A stretch of DNA of 50,510 nucleotides from Clostridia bacterium (GCA_900755895.1 CAAEIG010000183.1:1-50510); one strand, 5' to 3'; shown: positions 22,309-31,350, numbered from the stretch's first letter. Notes: generated from the sequence alone by a model not told the origin. Made by a program: numbers and translations.

Positions 22309-23415
22309 ATGGAAAAATCGAAAGTTTATTTCACCAATCTCCGCACCAACTTTGACTGCAACCTGCTGCAGAAGCTGCGCAAGCTGCTTTTGGCTGCCGG
22401 CATGCAAAACATCGACTTCCAGAACAAGTACGCCGCCATCAAGATGCATTTTGGCGAGCCCGGAAACCTGGCTTTCCTGCGGCCCAACTACGCCAAAGTG
22501 GTGGCCGACCTTGTGAAGGAACTGGGCGGCAAGCCCTTCCTCACCGACTGCAACACCCTGTATGTGGGCGGTCGTAAAAACGCCCTGGATCATTTGGAGT
22601 CCGCCCAAGTCAACGGTTTCTCCCCCATGTCCACCGGCTGCCAGATCCTCATCGGCGACGGCCTGAAGGGCACTGACGAAACCCTCGTTCCCATTGACGG
22701 CGATTACGTGAAAGAGGCCAAGATCGGCACCGCTGTCATGGACGCTGACGTATTCATCAGCCTGACCCACTTCAAGGGTCACGAAGCCACCGGCTTCGGC
22801 GGCTGCCTGAAGAACATCGGCATGGGCTGCGGTTCCCGGGCTGGCAAGATGGAGATGCACAGCTCCGGCAAACCCCACGTGGAGCAGGATGTGTGCATCG
22901 GCTGCGGCTCCTGCAAAAAGGACTGCGCCCACAACGCCATCACCATCACCGACCGGAAAGCCTCCATTGACCACTCCAAGTGCGTGGGCTGTGGCCGCTG
23001 CATTGGACGCTGTCCCGTGGACGCTGTCCAGGCTGCCAGCGATGAGGCCAATGACATCCTCAACTGCAAGATCGCGGAATACACCTGGGCTGTGGTCAAG
23101 GACAAGCCCAGCTTCCATATCAGCTTGGTCATCGACGTCTCCCCCTACTGCGACTGCCACAGCGAGAATGACCTGCCCATCGTACCTGACGTGGGCATGT
23201 TCGCCTCCTTCGACCCCATCGCTCTGGACCAGGCCTGTGCCGACGCGGTAAACGCTCAGCCCAGCGTACCCGGCTCCATCTTGGACGAGCGGGATCAATG
23301 CCACCACGACCACTTCACCGACACCCATCCTGACACCAACTGGGTCAGCTGCCTGGATCACGGCGTGAAGCTGGGCCTGGGCACTCGGGAGTATGAACTG
23401 ATCACTGTTAAATAA
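22309..23415 (+). CDS. DUF362 domain protein with 2[4Fe-4S] ferredoxin insert
   Basis: A 368-residue iron-sulfur protein of unknown physiological role. An N-terminal DUF362 domain (KMHFGEPGN, FLTDCNTLYVGGRKN, ISLTHFKGHEATGFGG) is followed by a bacterial ferredoxin module at about residues 190-245 with two CxxCxxCxxxC clusters (CIGCGSCKKDC; CVGCGRCIGRC), and the rest of DUF362 (SFDPIALDQAC). No signal peptide, so cytoplasmic. Ribosome site AAAGGAG lies nine bases before the ATG. A weak promoter (TTGACT at 22226, TATACT at 22251, long spacer) lies upstream. Monocistronic. Confidence 0.88.
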   Translation: MEKSKVYFTNLRTNFDCNLLQKLRKLLLAAGMQNIDFQNKYAAIKMHFGEPGNLAFLRPNYAKVVADLVKELGGKPFLTDCNTLYVGGRKNALDHLESAQVNGFSPMSTGCQILIGDGLKGTDETLVPIDGDYVKEAKIGTAVMDADVFISLTHFKGHEATGFGGCLKNIGMGCGSRAGKMEMHSSGKPHVEQDVCIGCGSCKKDCAHNAITITDRKASIDHSKCVGCGRCIGRCPVDAVQAASDEANDILNCKIAEYTWAVVKDKPSFHISLVIDVSPYCDCHSENDLPIVPDVGMFASFDPIALDQACADAVNAQPSVPGSILDERDQCHHDHFTDTHPDTNWVSCLDHGVKLGLGTREYELITVK

Positions 23416-23430
23416 TCTTTAAGCAAATAA

Positions 23431-23466
23431 AAGAAAGGACACGGAAATTTCCGTGTCCTTTCTTTC
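23431..23466. terminator. Bidirectional terminator
   Basis: GAAAGGACACGGAAA and TTTCCGTGTCCTTTC form a perfect palindromic hairpin between the convergent DUF362 and RNase H genes. Confidence 0.85.
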
Positions 23467-23468
23467 TG

Positions 23469-24101
23469 TCACTTTTCCGATTTCCCCTTGCCCAGAGCCT
23501 GGCGGGCCAAGGTGTCCGCCAAGTCGTTCCACCGGTTGGAGGAATGACCCTTGACCTTCACAAAGGTGAGACGCAAGGACTTCTGAGCCTCACGGCACAA
23601 AGCCGCATAGGCTTGGGTCCCCGGTTTATTGGCTTTCCACAACCCCATGGCCCACTTGCCCACGCCTTCGTAGTCATGGTGGATTTCCAAAGCCGGGATC
23701 CCGTGCTCCAGACAATAGCGGATCACCGTCTCTGCTCCCATGATCTCTCCAGCCACATTGTGCATCTGGGCCAGGTCAGCATCCCGATGCTTCTCGGAGA
23801 AGTGCAGTTCTTCCCCTCCCCAGAAAAGCACCGCGCCGCTGCCGAACTCCATGGTTTCGGAGGAAAAACTTCCATCCACATAGGCCACGGCAACGCCTTC
23901 CTTCTGAGGGTCTTCCGGGGCATCCCCTTCTGCGGAGGAGGCTCCTGCCAACTGGAGAAACTCCTCCGCCTGCTGCTTGGTGGGGAAGCTCTTATAGATT
24001 ACGCTCTTCACCCCGTGAACCTGGACCTTGCACACATCCCAGCTCTCATAAATGCCGTCGCCGTCCCGGCCGTTTTTCACTGCATAATACTTTTTTGCCA
24101 T
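23469..24101 (-). CDS. Ribonuclease HI with N-terminal hybrid-binding domain
   Basis: It cleaves the RNA strand of RNA-DNA hybrids. The 210-residue protein starts with a caulimovirus/viroplasmin-type hybrid-binding domain (YYAVKNGRDGDGIYESW and KSFPTKQQAEEFLQL, residues 4-50), then an acidic linker, then the RNase H fold with the four acidic catalytic residues in YVDGSFSS, AGEIMGAE, HHDYEG and WNDLADTLA. The eukaryote-like two-domain form is common in Clostridia. It lies 119 bases downstream of cysK on the same strand; no clear own promoter. Confidence 0.93.
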   Translation of the reverse strand: MAKKYYAVKNGRDGDGIYESWDVCKVQVHGVKSVIYKSFPTKQQAEEFLQLAGASSAEGDAPEDPQKEGVAVAYVDGSFSSETMEFGSGAVLFWGGEELHFSEKHRDADLAQMHNVAGEIMGAETVIRYCLEHGIPALEIHHDYEGVGKWAMGLWKANKPGTQAYAALCREAQKSLRLTFVKVKGHSSNRWNDLADTLARQALGKGKSEK

Positions 24102-24133
24102 GGTCGCTCCTTTTTCAATTTTCTCGTTTTTGG

Positions 24134-24208
24134 TGTAAAGCCTATATACTTTTTAGTGCTGGAAACTCATTGATATTTCCTAGATATTTGTAAAGTATAC
24201 TTGTAAAG
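24134..24208 (-). repeat. Three TGTAAAG direct repeats between cysK and rnhA
   Basis: TGTAAAG occurs at 24134-24140, 24189-24195 and 24202-24208 on the plus strand, two of them continuing as TGTAAAGCC. They lie upstream of the RNase H gene within an AT-rich gap. They could be operator sites or chance; no regulator is known. Confidence 0.3.
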
Positions 24209-24220
24209 CCAATCCACTTC

Positions 24221-25153
24221 TCACTCCTTGAAGAGAGGAGTGGACAAATACCGGTCTCCCGTGTCAGGCAGCAGCACGGCAATGGTCTTTCCTGCGTTTT
24301 CGGGCTGCGCTGCAATCTGGCAGGCCGCCCACAACGCTGCACCGGAAGAGATCCCCACCAAGATGCCCTCTTTTCGGGCAAACTCCCGGGCGGCGGCATA
24401 GGCGGACTCCTCCTGACAGGTCAGCACTTGGTTGTAGAGAGCAGTATCCAAAATTGCCGGAACAAAGCCCGCGCCAATTCCCTGCAATCCGTGGGGGCCC
24501 GCCTTCCCCTGGGTGAGCACCGGAGAACCCGCAGGTTCCACACCCACCAGCTGGATGGAGGGCTTCTTCTCCCGAAGGAATCGACCGGTACCGGTAAGGG
24601 TGCCACCAGTGCCAATGCCAGCCACAAAGACATCCAGTTCCCCACCGGACTGCTCCCACAGCTCCGGACCAGTGGTCTCATAGTGAGCCTGGGGATTCTG
24701 GGGATTTTCAAACTGCCCGGGAATCAAACTTCCAGGAATGGACGCTGCCAGCTCATTGGCTTTCTCAATGGCGCCGGTCATGCCCTTAGTGCCCGGAGTC
24801 AGCACGATTTCAGCGCCATAGGCCTTCAGCAGATCCCGGCGCTCCTGGCTCATGGTGTCCGGCATGGTGAGAATCACGCGGTAACCCAGGGCTCCGCCGA
24901 TTGCCGCCAGACCTATGCCCGTGTTGCCGGAAGTGGGCTCAATAATGGTGGCTCCTGGAGCCAGCTTTCCGGTGCGTTCCGCCTCACGGAGCATCCACAG
25001 GGCCACTCGGTCCTTGACACTGCCCGCGGGGTTGAAATACTCCAGCTTGCAAAGCAGCCGGCAGGACAATCCCCGGGCCTGTGCAAAGCGGGAAGCTTCC
25101 AGCAAAGGAGTGCCCCCCACCAGCTCTCGGATATCTTTGGCAATATATTCCAT
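24221..25153 (-). CDS. cysK: Cysteine synthase (O-acetylserine sulfhydrylase)
   Basis: A PLP enzyme making L-cysteine from O-acetylserine and sulfide. The 310-residue protein has the PLP Lys in NPAGSVKDRVA (about residue 44), the substrate loop TSGNTGIGLA, the phosphate-binding GIGTGGTLTG and a C-terminal Ser motif (LLPDTGDRYLST). The length and motifs fit CysK/CysM; the CysK assignment is by general resemblance. The ATG at 25153 follows GGGAGGG. It has its own promoter. Confidence 0.93.
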   Translation of the reverse strand: MEYIAKDIRELVGGTPLLEASRFAQARGLSCRLLCKLEYFNPAGSVKDRVALWMLREAERTGKLAPGATIIEPTSGNTGIGLAAIGGALGYRVILTMPDTMSQERRDLLKAYGAEIVLTPGTKGMTGAIEKANELAASIPGSLIPGQFENPQNPQAHYETTGPELWEQSGGELDVFVAGIGTGGTLTGTGRFLREKKPSIQLVGVEPAGSPVLTQGKAGPHGLQGIGAGFVPAILDTALYNQVLTCQEESAYAAAREFARKEGILVGISSGAALWAACQIAAQPENAGKTIAVLLPDTGDRYLSTPLFKE

Positions 25154-25183
25154 GACGTTCCCTCCCGTATGCGTTTTACTACA

Positions 25184-25212
25184 CTATAAAAGCCCAAAGC
25201 CCGGCCTGTCAA
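25184..25212 (-). promoter_or_regulatory. cysK promoter
   Basis: TTGACA (25207-25212) and TTATAG (25184-25189) on the minus strand, 17-base spacer. Confidence 0.65.
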
Positions 25213-25272
25213 GGGAAAAGTGACGCCCGACTTCCAACCGGCTAAAAAGCTCTGAAAACCGCGATTTTTTCA

Positions 25273-25301
25273 TTGCCAAGATAGGGGTTTTCGGCTATAA
25301 T
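25273..25301 (+). promoter_or_regulatory. Promoter of the MacAB-like operon
   Basis: TTGCCA (25273-25278) and TATAAT (25296-25301), 17-base spacer, 42 bases before the first gene. Confidence 0.7.
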
Positions 25302-25343
25302 AAAAAAGTATGCTACCATCGTCTGACTAAAGGAGCTTTTGCT

Positions 25344-26750
25344 ATGAAACATAAATCCAAACGTCCTCTCTGGATCGCCCTGACCTGTGTGTTGGTTTTG
25401 GCTGCGGCAGCCTTCTGTCTGTGGTTTTTCTGGCTGAAAAACGTATGGGGCACCGCCGGTGCTTCTCCGGTTTACGTGGAGAGCGTGGCTCAGATCGCCG
25501 GTGTGAACACCGGCACCACTCCCAGGTTCTCCGGCGTGGTGGAACCTCAGCAAACCTACGAGGTAAAAAAGGACGAAAGCAAAACCGTGGCGGAGATCTA
25601 TGTGTCCGAAGGCGACCAGGTCACCGCTGGTACTGCTCTGTTCCGCTATGACACCCAAGAAATGCAGATGAACCTGGAACAGGCCAAGCTGGATTTGGAG
25701 GGGATCTCCAACAGAATCACCACCCTGGAAAACCAGAAAAAAACATTGGTGGAGGAAAAGAAAAACGCCAGCAAGGATGAGCAATACTCCTACACCGTGC
25801 AGATTCAGTCCGTGGAGCTGCAGATCAAAACCGAGGAGTACAACGCAGACGTGAAGCAGCAGGAGATTGACAAGCTGGAGGAATCCCTGCAAAACGCCGA
25901 GGTCTACAGCGAGTATGAGGGCGTGGTCAAGGAAGTCAACGAGACTCCTCAAACTGACGCCAGCGGCCAGCAGCGTCCCTTTATCTCCATTCTCTCCTCC
26001 GGGGAGTTCCGGATCAAGGGCACGGTTTCCGAGCTGAATATCGCCTCCCTCTATCAGGGTCAGGCGGTGACCGTCCACTCTCGCTTGGATGACACTCAGG
26101 TGTGGAGCGGCGTCATTGAATCCATTGAAGCCGAACCCACCGATAACAATTCCAACAACATGGGATATTACGGTGGCATGAGCTCCGGCACCCAAAGCTC
26201 CAAATACAACTTCTACGTGACCCTTTCCAGCCTGGACGGGCTGATTCTGGGCCAGCATGTGTATATTCAGCCGGACCTGGGCATGAATATGCCCGAAGGT
26301 CTGTGGCTGCCCGCCTTCTACATTGCTCACGACGAGGAAGGCAGCTATGTTTGGGCTCAAACTGAGAAAAACACCTTGGAAAAACGCGCTGTGATCTTGG
26401 GCGAATATGATTCCGACTATGACCGGTACCAGATTCAGAGCGGCGTCACCGAGGACGATTACATTGCCTATCCCGAGGAAACTCTTCAGGAGGGCGCTCC
26501 CACTACCCAGGATATCACCCAGGTGGTCCCGGAGGATCCCGGTACCGGTGAGGATGGTTCCATGGATGACGGCACGGTGGACGGCGGTTCTGCCGATAAC
26601 GGTACCGCAATGGATCCCGGCATGGCAGTCCCCTACACGGAAGAGGAAATTGTGGAGGAGGAAGTTCCGTCCCAAACCGACAGTGAAGACGGGGAAGGAG
26701 CCGTCAGCGATAGCCTGGAAGGTTCCCCCATGGAGGGCTTAGCGCGATGA
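25344..26750 (+). CDS. Membrane-fusion (HlyD/MacA-like) protein 1
   Basis: A 468-residue periplasmic-adaptor-type subunit of an ABC exporter. One N-terminal membrane anchor (residues about 9-30) is followed by a biotinyl-lipoyl half (VAEIYVSEGDQVTAGTALFRYD), a coiled-coil hairpin (about 108-185), the second lipoyl half (VYSEYEGVVKEVNE) and beta-barrel domains. The last about 80 residues are acidic and disordered (runs of DDGTVDGGSADNG). In a Gram-positive cell it should sit outside the membrane and assist the permease. Start ATG follows AAAGGAG. Its stop overlaps the next gene by four bases (ATGA). Confidence 0.88.
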   Translation: MKHKSKRPLWIALTCVLVLAAAAFCLWFFWLKNVWGTAGASPVYVESVAQIAGVNTGTTPRFSGVVEPQQTYEVKKDESKTVAEIYVSEGDQVTAGTALFRYDTQEMQMNLEQAKLDLEGISNRITTLENQKKTLVEEKKNASKDEQYSYTVQIQSVELQIKTEEYNADVKQQEIDKLEESLQNAEVYSEYEGVVKEVNETPQTDASGQQRPFISILSSGEFRIKGTVSELNIASLYQGQAVTVHSRLDDTQVWSGVIESIEAEPTDNNSNNMGYYGGMSSGTQSSKYNFYVTLSSLDGLILGQHVYIQPDLGMNMPEGLWLPAFYIAHDEEGSYVWAQTEKNTLEKRAVILGEYDSDYDRYQIQSGVTEDDYIAYPEETLQEGAPTTQDITQVVPEDPGTGEDGSMDDGTVDGGSADNGTAMDPGMAVPYTEEEIVEEEVPSQTDSEDGEGAVSDSLEGSPMEGLAR

Positions 26751-28183
26751 TGCTTGAGCTGAAGAACATCTACAAAACCTACAATCAGGGAAAATTGGAT
26801 GTGCCGGTGCTCAAAGACATCTCCCTCACCGTGGACGAGGGGGAATATGTGGCCATCATGGGACCATCGGGTTCCGGCAAAACCACACTGATGAATATTA
26901 TCGGCTGTTTGGACAGTCCCTCCTCCGGAGAATATTTTCTGGAGGGAAAGGATATCGCCCAAAGCAGCGATTCCAAACTTTCCGATGTGCGGCTGCACAG
27001 CATTGGCTTTGTGTTTCAAAGCTTTTACCTGTTGTCCAGGCAGTCCGCCCTGGACAATGTGGCACTGCCCCTGCTCTATGCAGGTGTGCGCCGCAAGGAG
27101 CGCCAGGAAATCGCCCGAAAAGCTCTGGAGCGAGTGGGCCTGGGCGACCGGGTCAACTTCAAGCCCACCCAGCTTTCCGGCGGTCAGTGCCAGCGTGTGG
27201 CCATTGCCCGCGCCATTGTGAACAACCCCAAGGTGTTGCTGGCGGACGAACCCACTGGCGCATTGGACACCAAATCCGGCGAGCAGATTATGGAGATCTT
27301 CCAAAAGCTCAATGAGGAGGGCGTGACCATCGTCATGATCACCCACGAGCCGGAGATCGCCGCTCACGCCAAACGCACACTGCATATCCGAGACGGACGG
27401 CTGCTGGAGGCTCAGCCCACACCCAGCACAGAAGGCCCCTCTCTCCCCGCAGATATGATCCCACCGGAAGACTTCCACATCACCGGAAAAGGCTCGGCTC
27501 AGAAAACACCTTCTGCCCAGCAGCCCCAGGAAACTCCGGAGCAGTCCCAAAAGCCTCTTGCGCAGCCTCAGGAGCCTCCGAAGCCGGAACAGCCCGCTGT
27601 TCCCGCAAAGGAACCGCCCAAACCGGCGGATCCTCCCAAGGCAGAAACTGCCAAGGCTTCCAGGCAAACCGCCAAGGGGCCCAGGCATGCAGCAGGGCGG
27701 AATGCTCCTGCCTACCAGGCCAGAAGCTCCAAGCGGAGCAGCGCTTCTGGCCCCCGTCATGGCGCTTGGGCAGCTCCCGCTCCAGCGCAGGCTGCCCCCA
27801 TTGCGGAACCTGCGCCACTGGATAAAACCGCTGGGACCGTCCTGTTTGAGGAGGTCAACGCCTTGTTGGAGGGCGCTTCTCAAAAAGCCCCCCAGAGCAC
27901 CCCTCAGCCGGAGCGGGTCCAGCAGACAGCCGCGGCGGAAACGCGGCCCAGCCAGCCCCAGCGGCCACTCCGTAGGGAACGCCCCGCACCCCGTCCTGCC
28001 CAGCCGGCACGGACCCAACCTTCTCCCAAGGCCGAAGGTCCATCCGGTTCCGGTCAGCGGGTGATGCGTCCTGGCGGCTTTGGTTCCCCAATTCCCACAG
28101 ACTTGGGAGCGTTCTTCCCAAGACCCAGCCGGGAACGGAACAACGCAAAAGAGAAACCTTTGATCCCCCGCACAGAGTATTGA
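26747..28183 (+). CDS. ABC transporter ATPase (MacB/LolD type) with long Pro/Ala-rich tail
   Basis: A 478-residue protein. Residues 1 to about 225 are a complete ABC ATPase: Walker A GPSGSGKTT, Q-loop FVFQSFYLL, signature LSGGQCQRVAIARA (a Cys where Gln or Arg is usual), Walker B VLLADEPTGALD, switch His in MITHEPEI. The rest, about 250 residues, is a low-complexity Pro/Ala/Gln/Lys-rich cytoplasmic tail with blocks such as PQEPPKPEQPAVPAKEPPKP, and ends in a basic stretch. LolD/MacB-type ATPases are normally about 220-250 residues, so the tail is unusual. ATG at 26747 overlaps the previous stop. Confidence 0.9.
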   Translation: MMLELKNIYKTYNQGKLDVPVLKDISLTVDEGEYVAIMGPSGSGKTTLMNIIGCLDSPSSGEYFLEGKDIAQSSDSKLSDVRLHSIGFVFQSFYLLSRQSALDNVALPLLYAGVRRKERQEIARKALERVGLGDRVNFKPTQLSGGQCQRVAIARAIVNNPKVLLADEPTGALDTKSGEQIMEIFQKLNEEGVTIVMITHEPEIAAHAKRTLHIRDGRLLEAQPTPSTEGPSLPADMIPPEDFHITGKGSAQKTPSAQQPQETPEQSQKPLAQPQEPPKPEQPAVPAKEPPKPADPPKAETAKASRQTAKGPRHAAGRNAPAYQARSSKRSSASGPRHGAWAAPAPAQAAPIAEPAPLDKTAGTVLFEEVNALLEGASQKAPQSTPQPERVQQTAAAETRPSQPQRPLRRERPAPRPAQPARTQPSPKAEGPSGSGQRVMRPGGFGSPIPTDLGAFFPRPSRERNNAKEKPLIPRTEY

Positions 28184-28220
28184 GCTGCGGTCACAGTTTG
28201 GGAAAGGAACTTAACCATTC

Positions 28221-30035
28221 ATGAGCATGAACAAGAAAGCCAAGAAAAACCTGATCATCGCCAGCGTCACCGCCGTACTGGTGGCAGGCTTTGCCCTGGG
28301 ACTTTGGTTTTTTGTGCAATACCAGTCCGACCGAAAAACGGTGGAAGTGCTGGCGGTGAGCGATCCCAACATCTCCACTACATACTGGGGGGATCAAACC
28401 TATACCTCCGGCACTGCTGCCAGTGATTCCACCCAGGAGATCTATCCCTCTGACAAGCAAAACGTCTCTGAGATTTACGTCCAGGAGGGCCAGCAGGTCA
28501 GCGTGGGAGATCCTTTGATCCAGTACGACAAAACCCTGCTGGAACTGGATGTGGAGTCCAAGGACCTTGCTGTGAAGCAAGCAGAGATTGAACTGGACGA
28601 TGCGGAGGATCAGCTGAAAAAGCTGCAGAACACCAAACCTACCACCACGCCAAAGCCTACGGCCACCCCGGCTCCTACAAAGAGACCCACCGTCACAGCC
28701 ACTCCAACGCCTACTCCTGAGGATTCCCCCACACCGGAGCCTTCCCCCACAATCCCGCCTGCCAGCGTCACACTTTACAGCCGGCTGGATGCGGACTCGA
28801 AGCCCTACTCCGGCAGCGGTACTACGGAGGACCCTTACGTGTTCCTGTGTACAGAGGACTGCGTGATGACAAAGGAGTTCTTGCTGCGGCTTTTGGGAGA
28901 CGGCTCGGGGGCTACCCCTTCTCCGGATGATGTGTTGGCGTCTCCCTTTGCCGCCATCTTCGAAGTGCGGGAAGGCGACTCCAACTATGGAGACCTGCTG
29001 TACTCCTTCACCTTGGACGGCACCGCCCTCTCCGGCGGATTCCAAAATTCCCAGATCATTTCCAGCGAGGAGACCTTGGAGTCCGTCGCCGAGACCTTCC
29101 AGGCCACCACTTCCAAAGCAACTCCCACTCCCAAGCCCAACTCCAACAACTACAACGACATGGGCTACACCAAGGATGAGCTGAAGGACCTCATTGAGGA
29201 AAAACGCCAAGAAATCAAAGAGTTGCAGCTGAAGGTCAAGCAAGCGAAATTGGATCTTGAAAAATCCAAGCTGAGCCTGGAAAATTCCACTGTGCGCAGC
29301 ACCATTGACGGCGTGGTCCGCACCCTGACAGATGAGGAAACCGCCACTCAAAATGGTCAGCCCTTCCTGGTGGTCTCCGGTCAGGGACAATACACCGTTC
29401 ACGGCACCATCAGTGAAAGCCTGCTCACCAGCGTCCATGTCGGGGATGTGGTCTCTGTCATGAGCTACGATACCGGCATGACCTATTCCGCCACCATCTC
29501 CGAAATCTCCGACTATCCGTTGGAGGGAGGCTATAGCGGAAATGGCAATCCCAACGATTCCACCTATGAATTCACCGCTGTGCTGGACAACTCCGATGAC
29601 ATCACTGACGGTATGTACTTGGAGATCACATTAAATGTGAACCAGAGCAGCACGGATTCCATCTATCTCTACGCCCCCTATATCCGAGAGGATGAGGGAG
29701 GCAGCTACGTGATGAAGGCTGGCATTGACAATCGGCTGTACAAACAATACGTGCAGTTGGGCAAGTCCATTTATGGCGGCCAGTATTTCGAAGTGCTCAG
29801 CGGCGTGACTTTTGAGGATTACATTGCATTCCCCTACGGCAACGACGTGGAAGAAGGCGTGCGTGTGGTTGTGGAAGGCACTGATGAGCCTCCCATTCCC
29901 GAAGGGGACGGCAGCACCTCCTCTGACGCAGGAACAGAATCCTCCAACGTAGAGGATGGCACAGCCGATGACGGCATTGTCTACGACGGTACCGTGGAAC
30001 AAATGGATGGCGCCACTGCCACCATATACTTTTAA
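28221..30035 (+). CDS. Membrane-fusion protein 2 with inserted domain
   Basis: A 604-residue HlyD/MacA-like subunit: N-terminal membrane anchor (about 11-33), first lipoyl half (VSEIYVQEGQQVSVGDPLIQYD), first helix of the hairpin (about 108-138), then a foreign stretch of about 178 residues, the second helix (about 316-355), second lipoyl half (TVRSTIDGVVRTLTD) and beta barrels. The insert comprises a Pro/Thr linker (TTTPKPTATPAPTKRP) and a globular-looking part (about 181-298) with a Cys pair (FLCTEDCVM). Like MFP1 it ends in an acidic tail. It is co-transcribed with the ATPase (37-base gap) and permease (15-base gap). Confidence 0.87.
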   Translation: MSMNKKAKKNLIIASVTAVLVAGFALGLWFFVQYQSDRKTVEVLAVSDPNISTTYWGDQTYTSGTAASDSTQEIYPSDKQNVSEIYVQEGQQVSVGDPLIQYDKTLLELDVESKDLAVKQAEIELDDAEDQLKKLQNTKPTTTPKPTATPAPTKRPTVTATPTPTPEDSPTPEPSPTIPPASVTLYSRLDADSKPYSGSGTTEDPYVFLCTEDCVMTKEFLLRLLGDGSGATPSPDDVLASPFAAIFEVREGDSNYGDLLYSFTLDGTALSGGFQNSQIISSEETLESVAETFQATTSKATPTPKPNSNNYNDMGYTKDELKDLIEEKRQEIKELQLKVKQAKLDLEKSKLSLENSTVRSTIDGVVRTLTDEETATQNGQPFLVVSGQGQYTVHGTISESLLTSVHVGDVVSVMSYDTGMTYSATISEISDYPLEGGYSGNGNPNDSTYEFTAVLDNSDDITDGMYLEITLNVNQSSTDSIYLYAPYIREDEGGSYVMKAGIDNRLYKQYVQLGKSIYGGQYFEVLSGVTFEDYIAFPYGNDVEEGVRVVVEGTDEPPIPEGDGSTSSDAGTESSNVEDGTADDGIVYDGTVEQMDGATATIYF

Positions 30036-30050
30036 GGAGGGCGGTTTGCT

Positions 30051-31310
30051 ATGATTGAAAATATCCGCCTTTCCTTCCAAGGAATTTGGGCACACAAAAT
30101 GCGGTCCTTCCTGACCATGCTGGGCATTATCATTGGTATTGCATCCATCATCTCCATTGTGTCCACCATCAAGGGCACCAACGAGCAGATCAAGCAAAAC
30201 CTCATCGGCGCGGGCAACAATGTGGTCCGCATCCAGCTGTATCGGGAGGATTACGACTACCTATACGATATCACCAACGAGGGCATTCCCGAGGGAGTCC
30301 CTCAGGTGAGCGATGACCTCTACGATGAGATTTCCAAGCTTCCCCAAGTGGAGGAAGCTGCTGTGTACAACCGGCGGCAATACACCAACGGTTCCCTGTA
30401 TTTTGGCAGCCAGCCCTTAGACGGCGCTGAAATGCTGGGCGTGGACAACTCCTACTTCTCCACCTGCAAATACGTGGTGGATCGGGGACGCACCTTTGTC
30501 CCGGCAGACTTTAAAGATTACAACCCTGTGTGCGTGCTGGACAGCAACGCCGCAGACACCCTCTTCCAAGGAGAGGATCCCATCGGCAAAACAGTGGAAT
30601 ATCAGGGCGTGGCCTTGATTGTAGTGGGTGTGGTAGAGGTGTACAACCGCTTTGAACCCACCATCAACTCCATAGAGGACTACTACATGTACATGGGGGC
30701 CACCACAGCCGGAAAGGTGTTTCTCCCCTACTCTATCTGGCCGTCCATGTTCTCCTATGATGAACCTCAGGAAGTGGCAGTGCGCTGCTCCACCACCGAG
30801 GCCATGAGCCAAGTGGGCACCAAAGTAGCTGACCTGCTCAATGGAGAAATTCTCAACGAGAATGTGCGCTACCGTGCGGAAGACGTGCTGCAGCAGGCCC
30901 AGGAGCTTCAGGAGCTTTCCAACGCTACCAACCAGCAGCTGATCTGGATTGCCAGCATCTCCCTGTTGGTGGGCGGTATCGGCGTTATGAACATCATGTT
31001 GGTATCCGTCACCGAACGAACCAGAGAGATCGGCTTGAAGAAAGCCATTGGCGCCAAAAAGAGCCGCATCCTGTGGCAGTTCCTCACCGAGGCTGCTGTT
31101 TTGACCAGCATGGGCGGTATCATCGGTGTGGCCGCAGGCATAGGCATGGCGCAATTGGTCTCCCGGTTGACGCAAGCTCCGGTGGCCATCAGCGTGCCAT
31201 TCATCTTCCTGGGTGTGCTGTTCTCCATGGTGATCGGCGTGGTGTTCGGACTGCTGCCTTCCATCAAGGCTGCCAACCTGAATCCCATTGATGCCCTGCG
31301 TCACGAATAA
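30051..31310 (+). CDS. MacB-like ABC transporter permease
   Basis: A 419-residue permease of the MacB/FtsX family. The first membrane helix (MLGIIIGIASIISIVSTI, about 23-40) follows the typical MacB N-terminus RSFLTMLGI. A large extracellular MacB periplasmic-core domain (about 45-290) is followed by three C-terminal helices with the FtsX signature IMLVSVTERTREIGLKKAIGAK and a closing NPIDALRHE. ATG follows AAGGAGGG. With the ATPase and two fusion proteins it should form a mechanotransmission-type exporter of a peptide, toxin or envelope component. Confidence 0.92.
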   Translation: MIENIRLSFQGIWAHKMRSFLTMLGIIIGIASIISIVSTIKGTNEQIKQNLIGAGNNVVRIQLYREDYDYLYDITNEGIPEGVPQVSDDLYDEISKLPQVEEAAVYNRRQYTNGSLYFGSQPLDGAEMLGVDNSYFSTCKYVVDRGRTFVPADFKDYNPVCVLDSNAADTLFQGEDPIGKTVEYQGVALIVVGVVEVYNRFEPTINSIEDYYMYMGATTAGKVFLPYSIWPSMFSYDEPQEVAVRCSTTEAMSQVGTKVADLLNGEILNENVRYRAEDVLQQAQELQELSNATNQQLIWIASISLLVGGIGVMNIMLVSVTERTREIGLKKAIGAKKSRILWQFLTEAAVLTSMGGIIGVAAGIGMAQLVSRLTQAPVAISVPFIFLGVLFSMVIGVVFGLLPSIKAANLNPIDALRHE

Positions 31311-31350
31311 GTGTGTTGGACACACTGCGGGAAAACAGAAAACCGGATAA

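Noticed and set aside
26633..28018. A 461-codon minus-strand frame over the ABC ATPase and its tail
   Set aside because: The ATPase domain in the plus frame is certain. The minus frame is the by-product of the Pro/Ala-rich codons and has no start signals.
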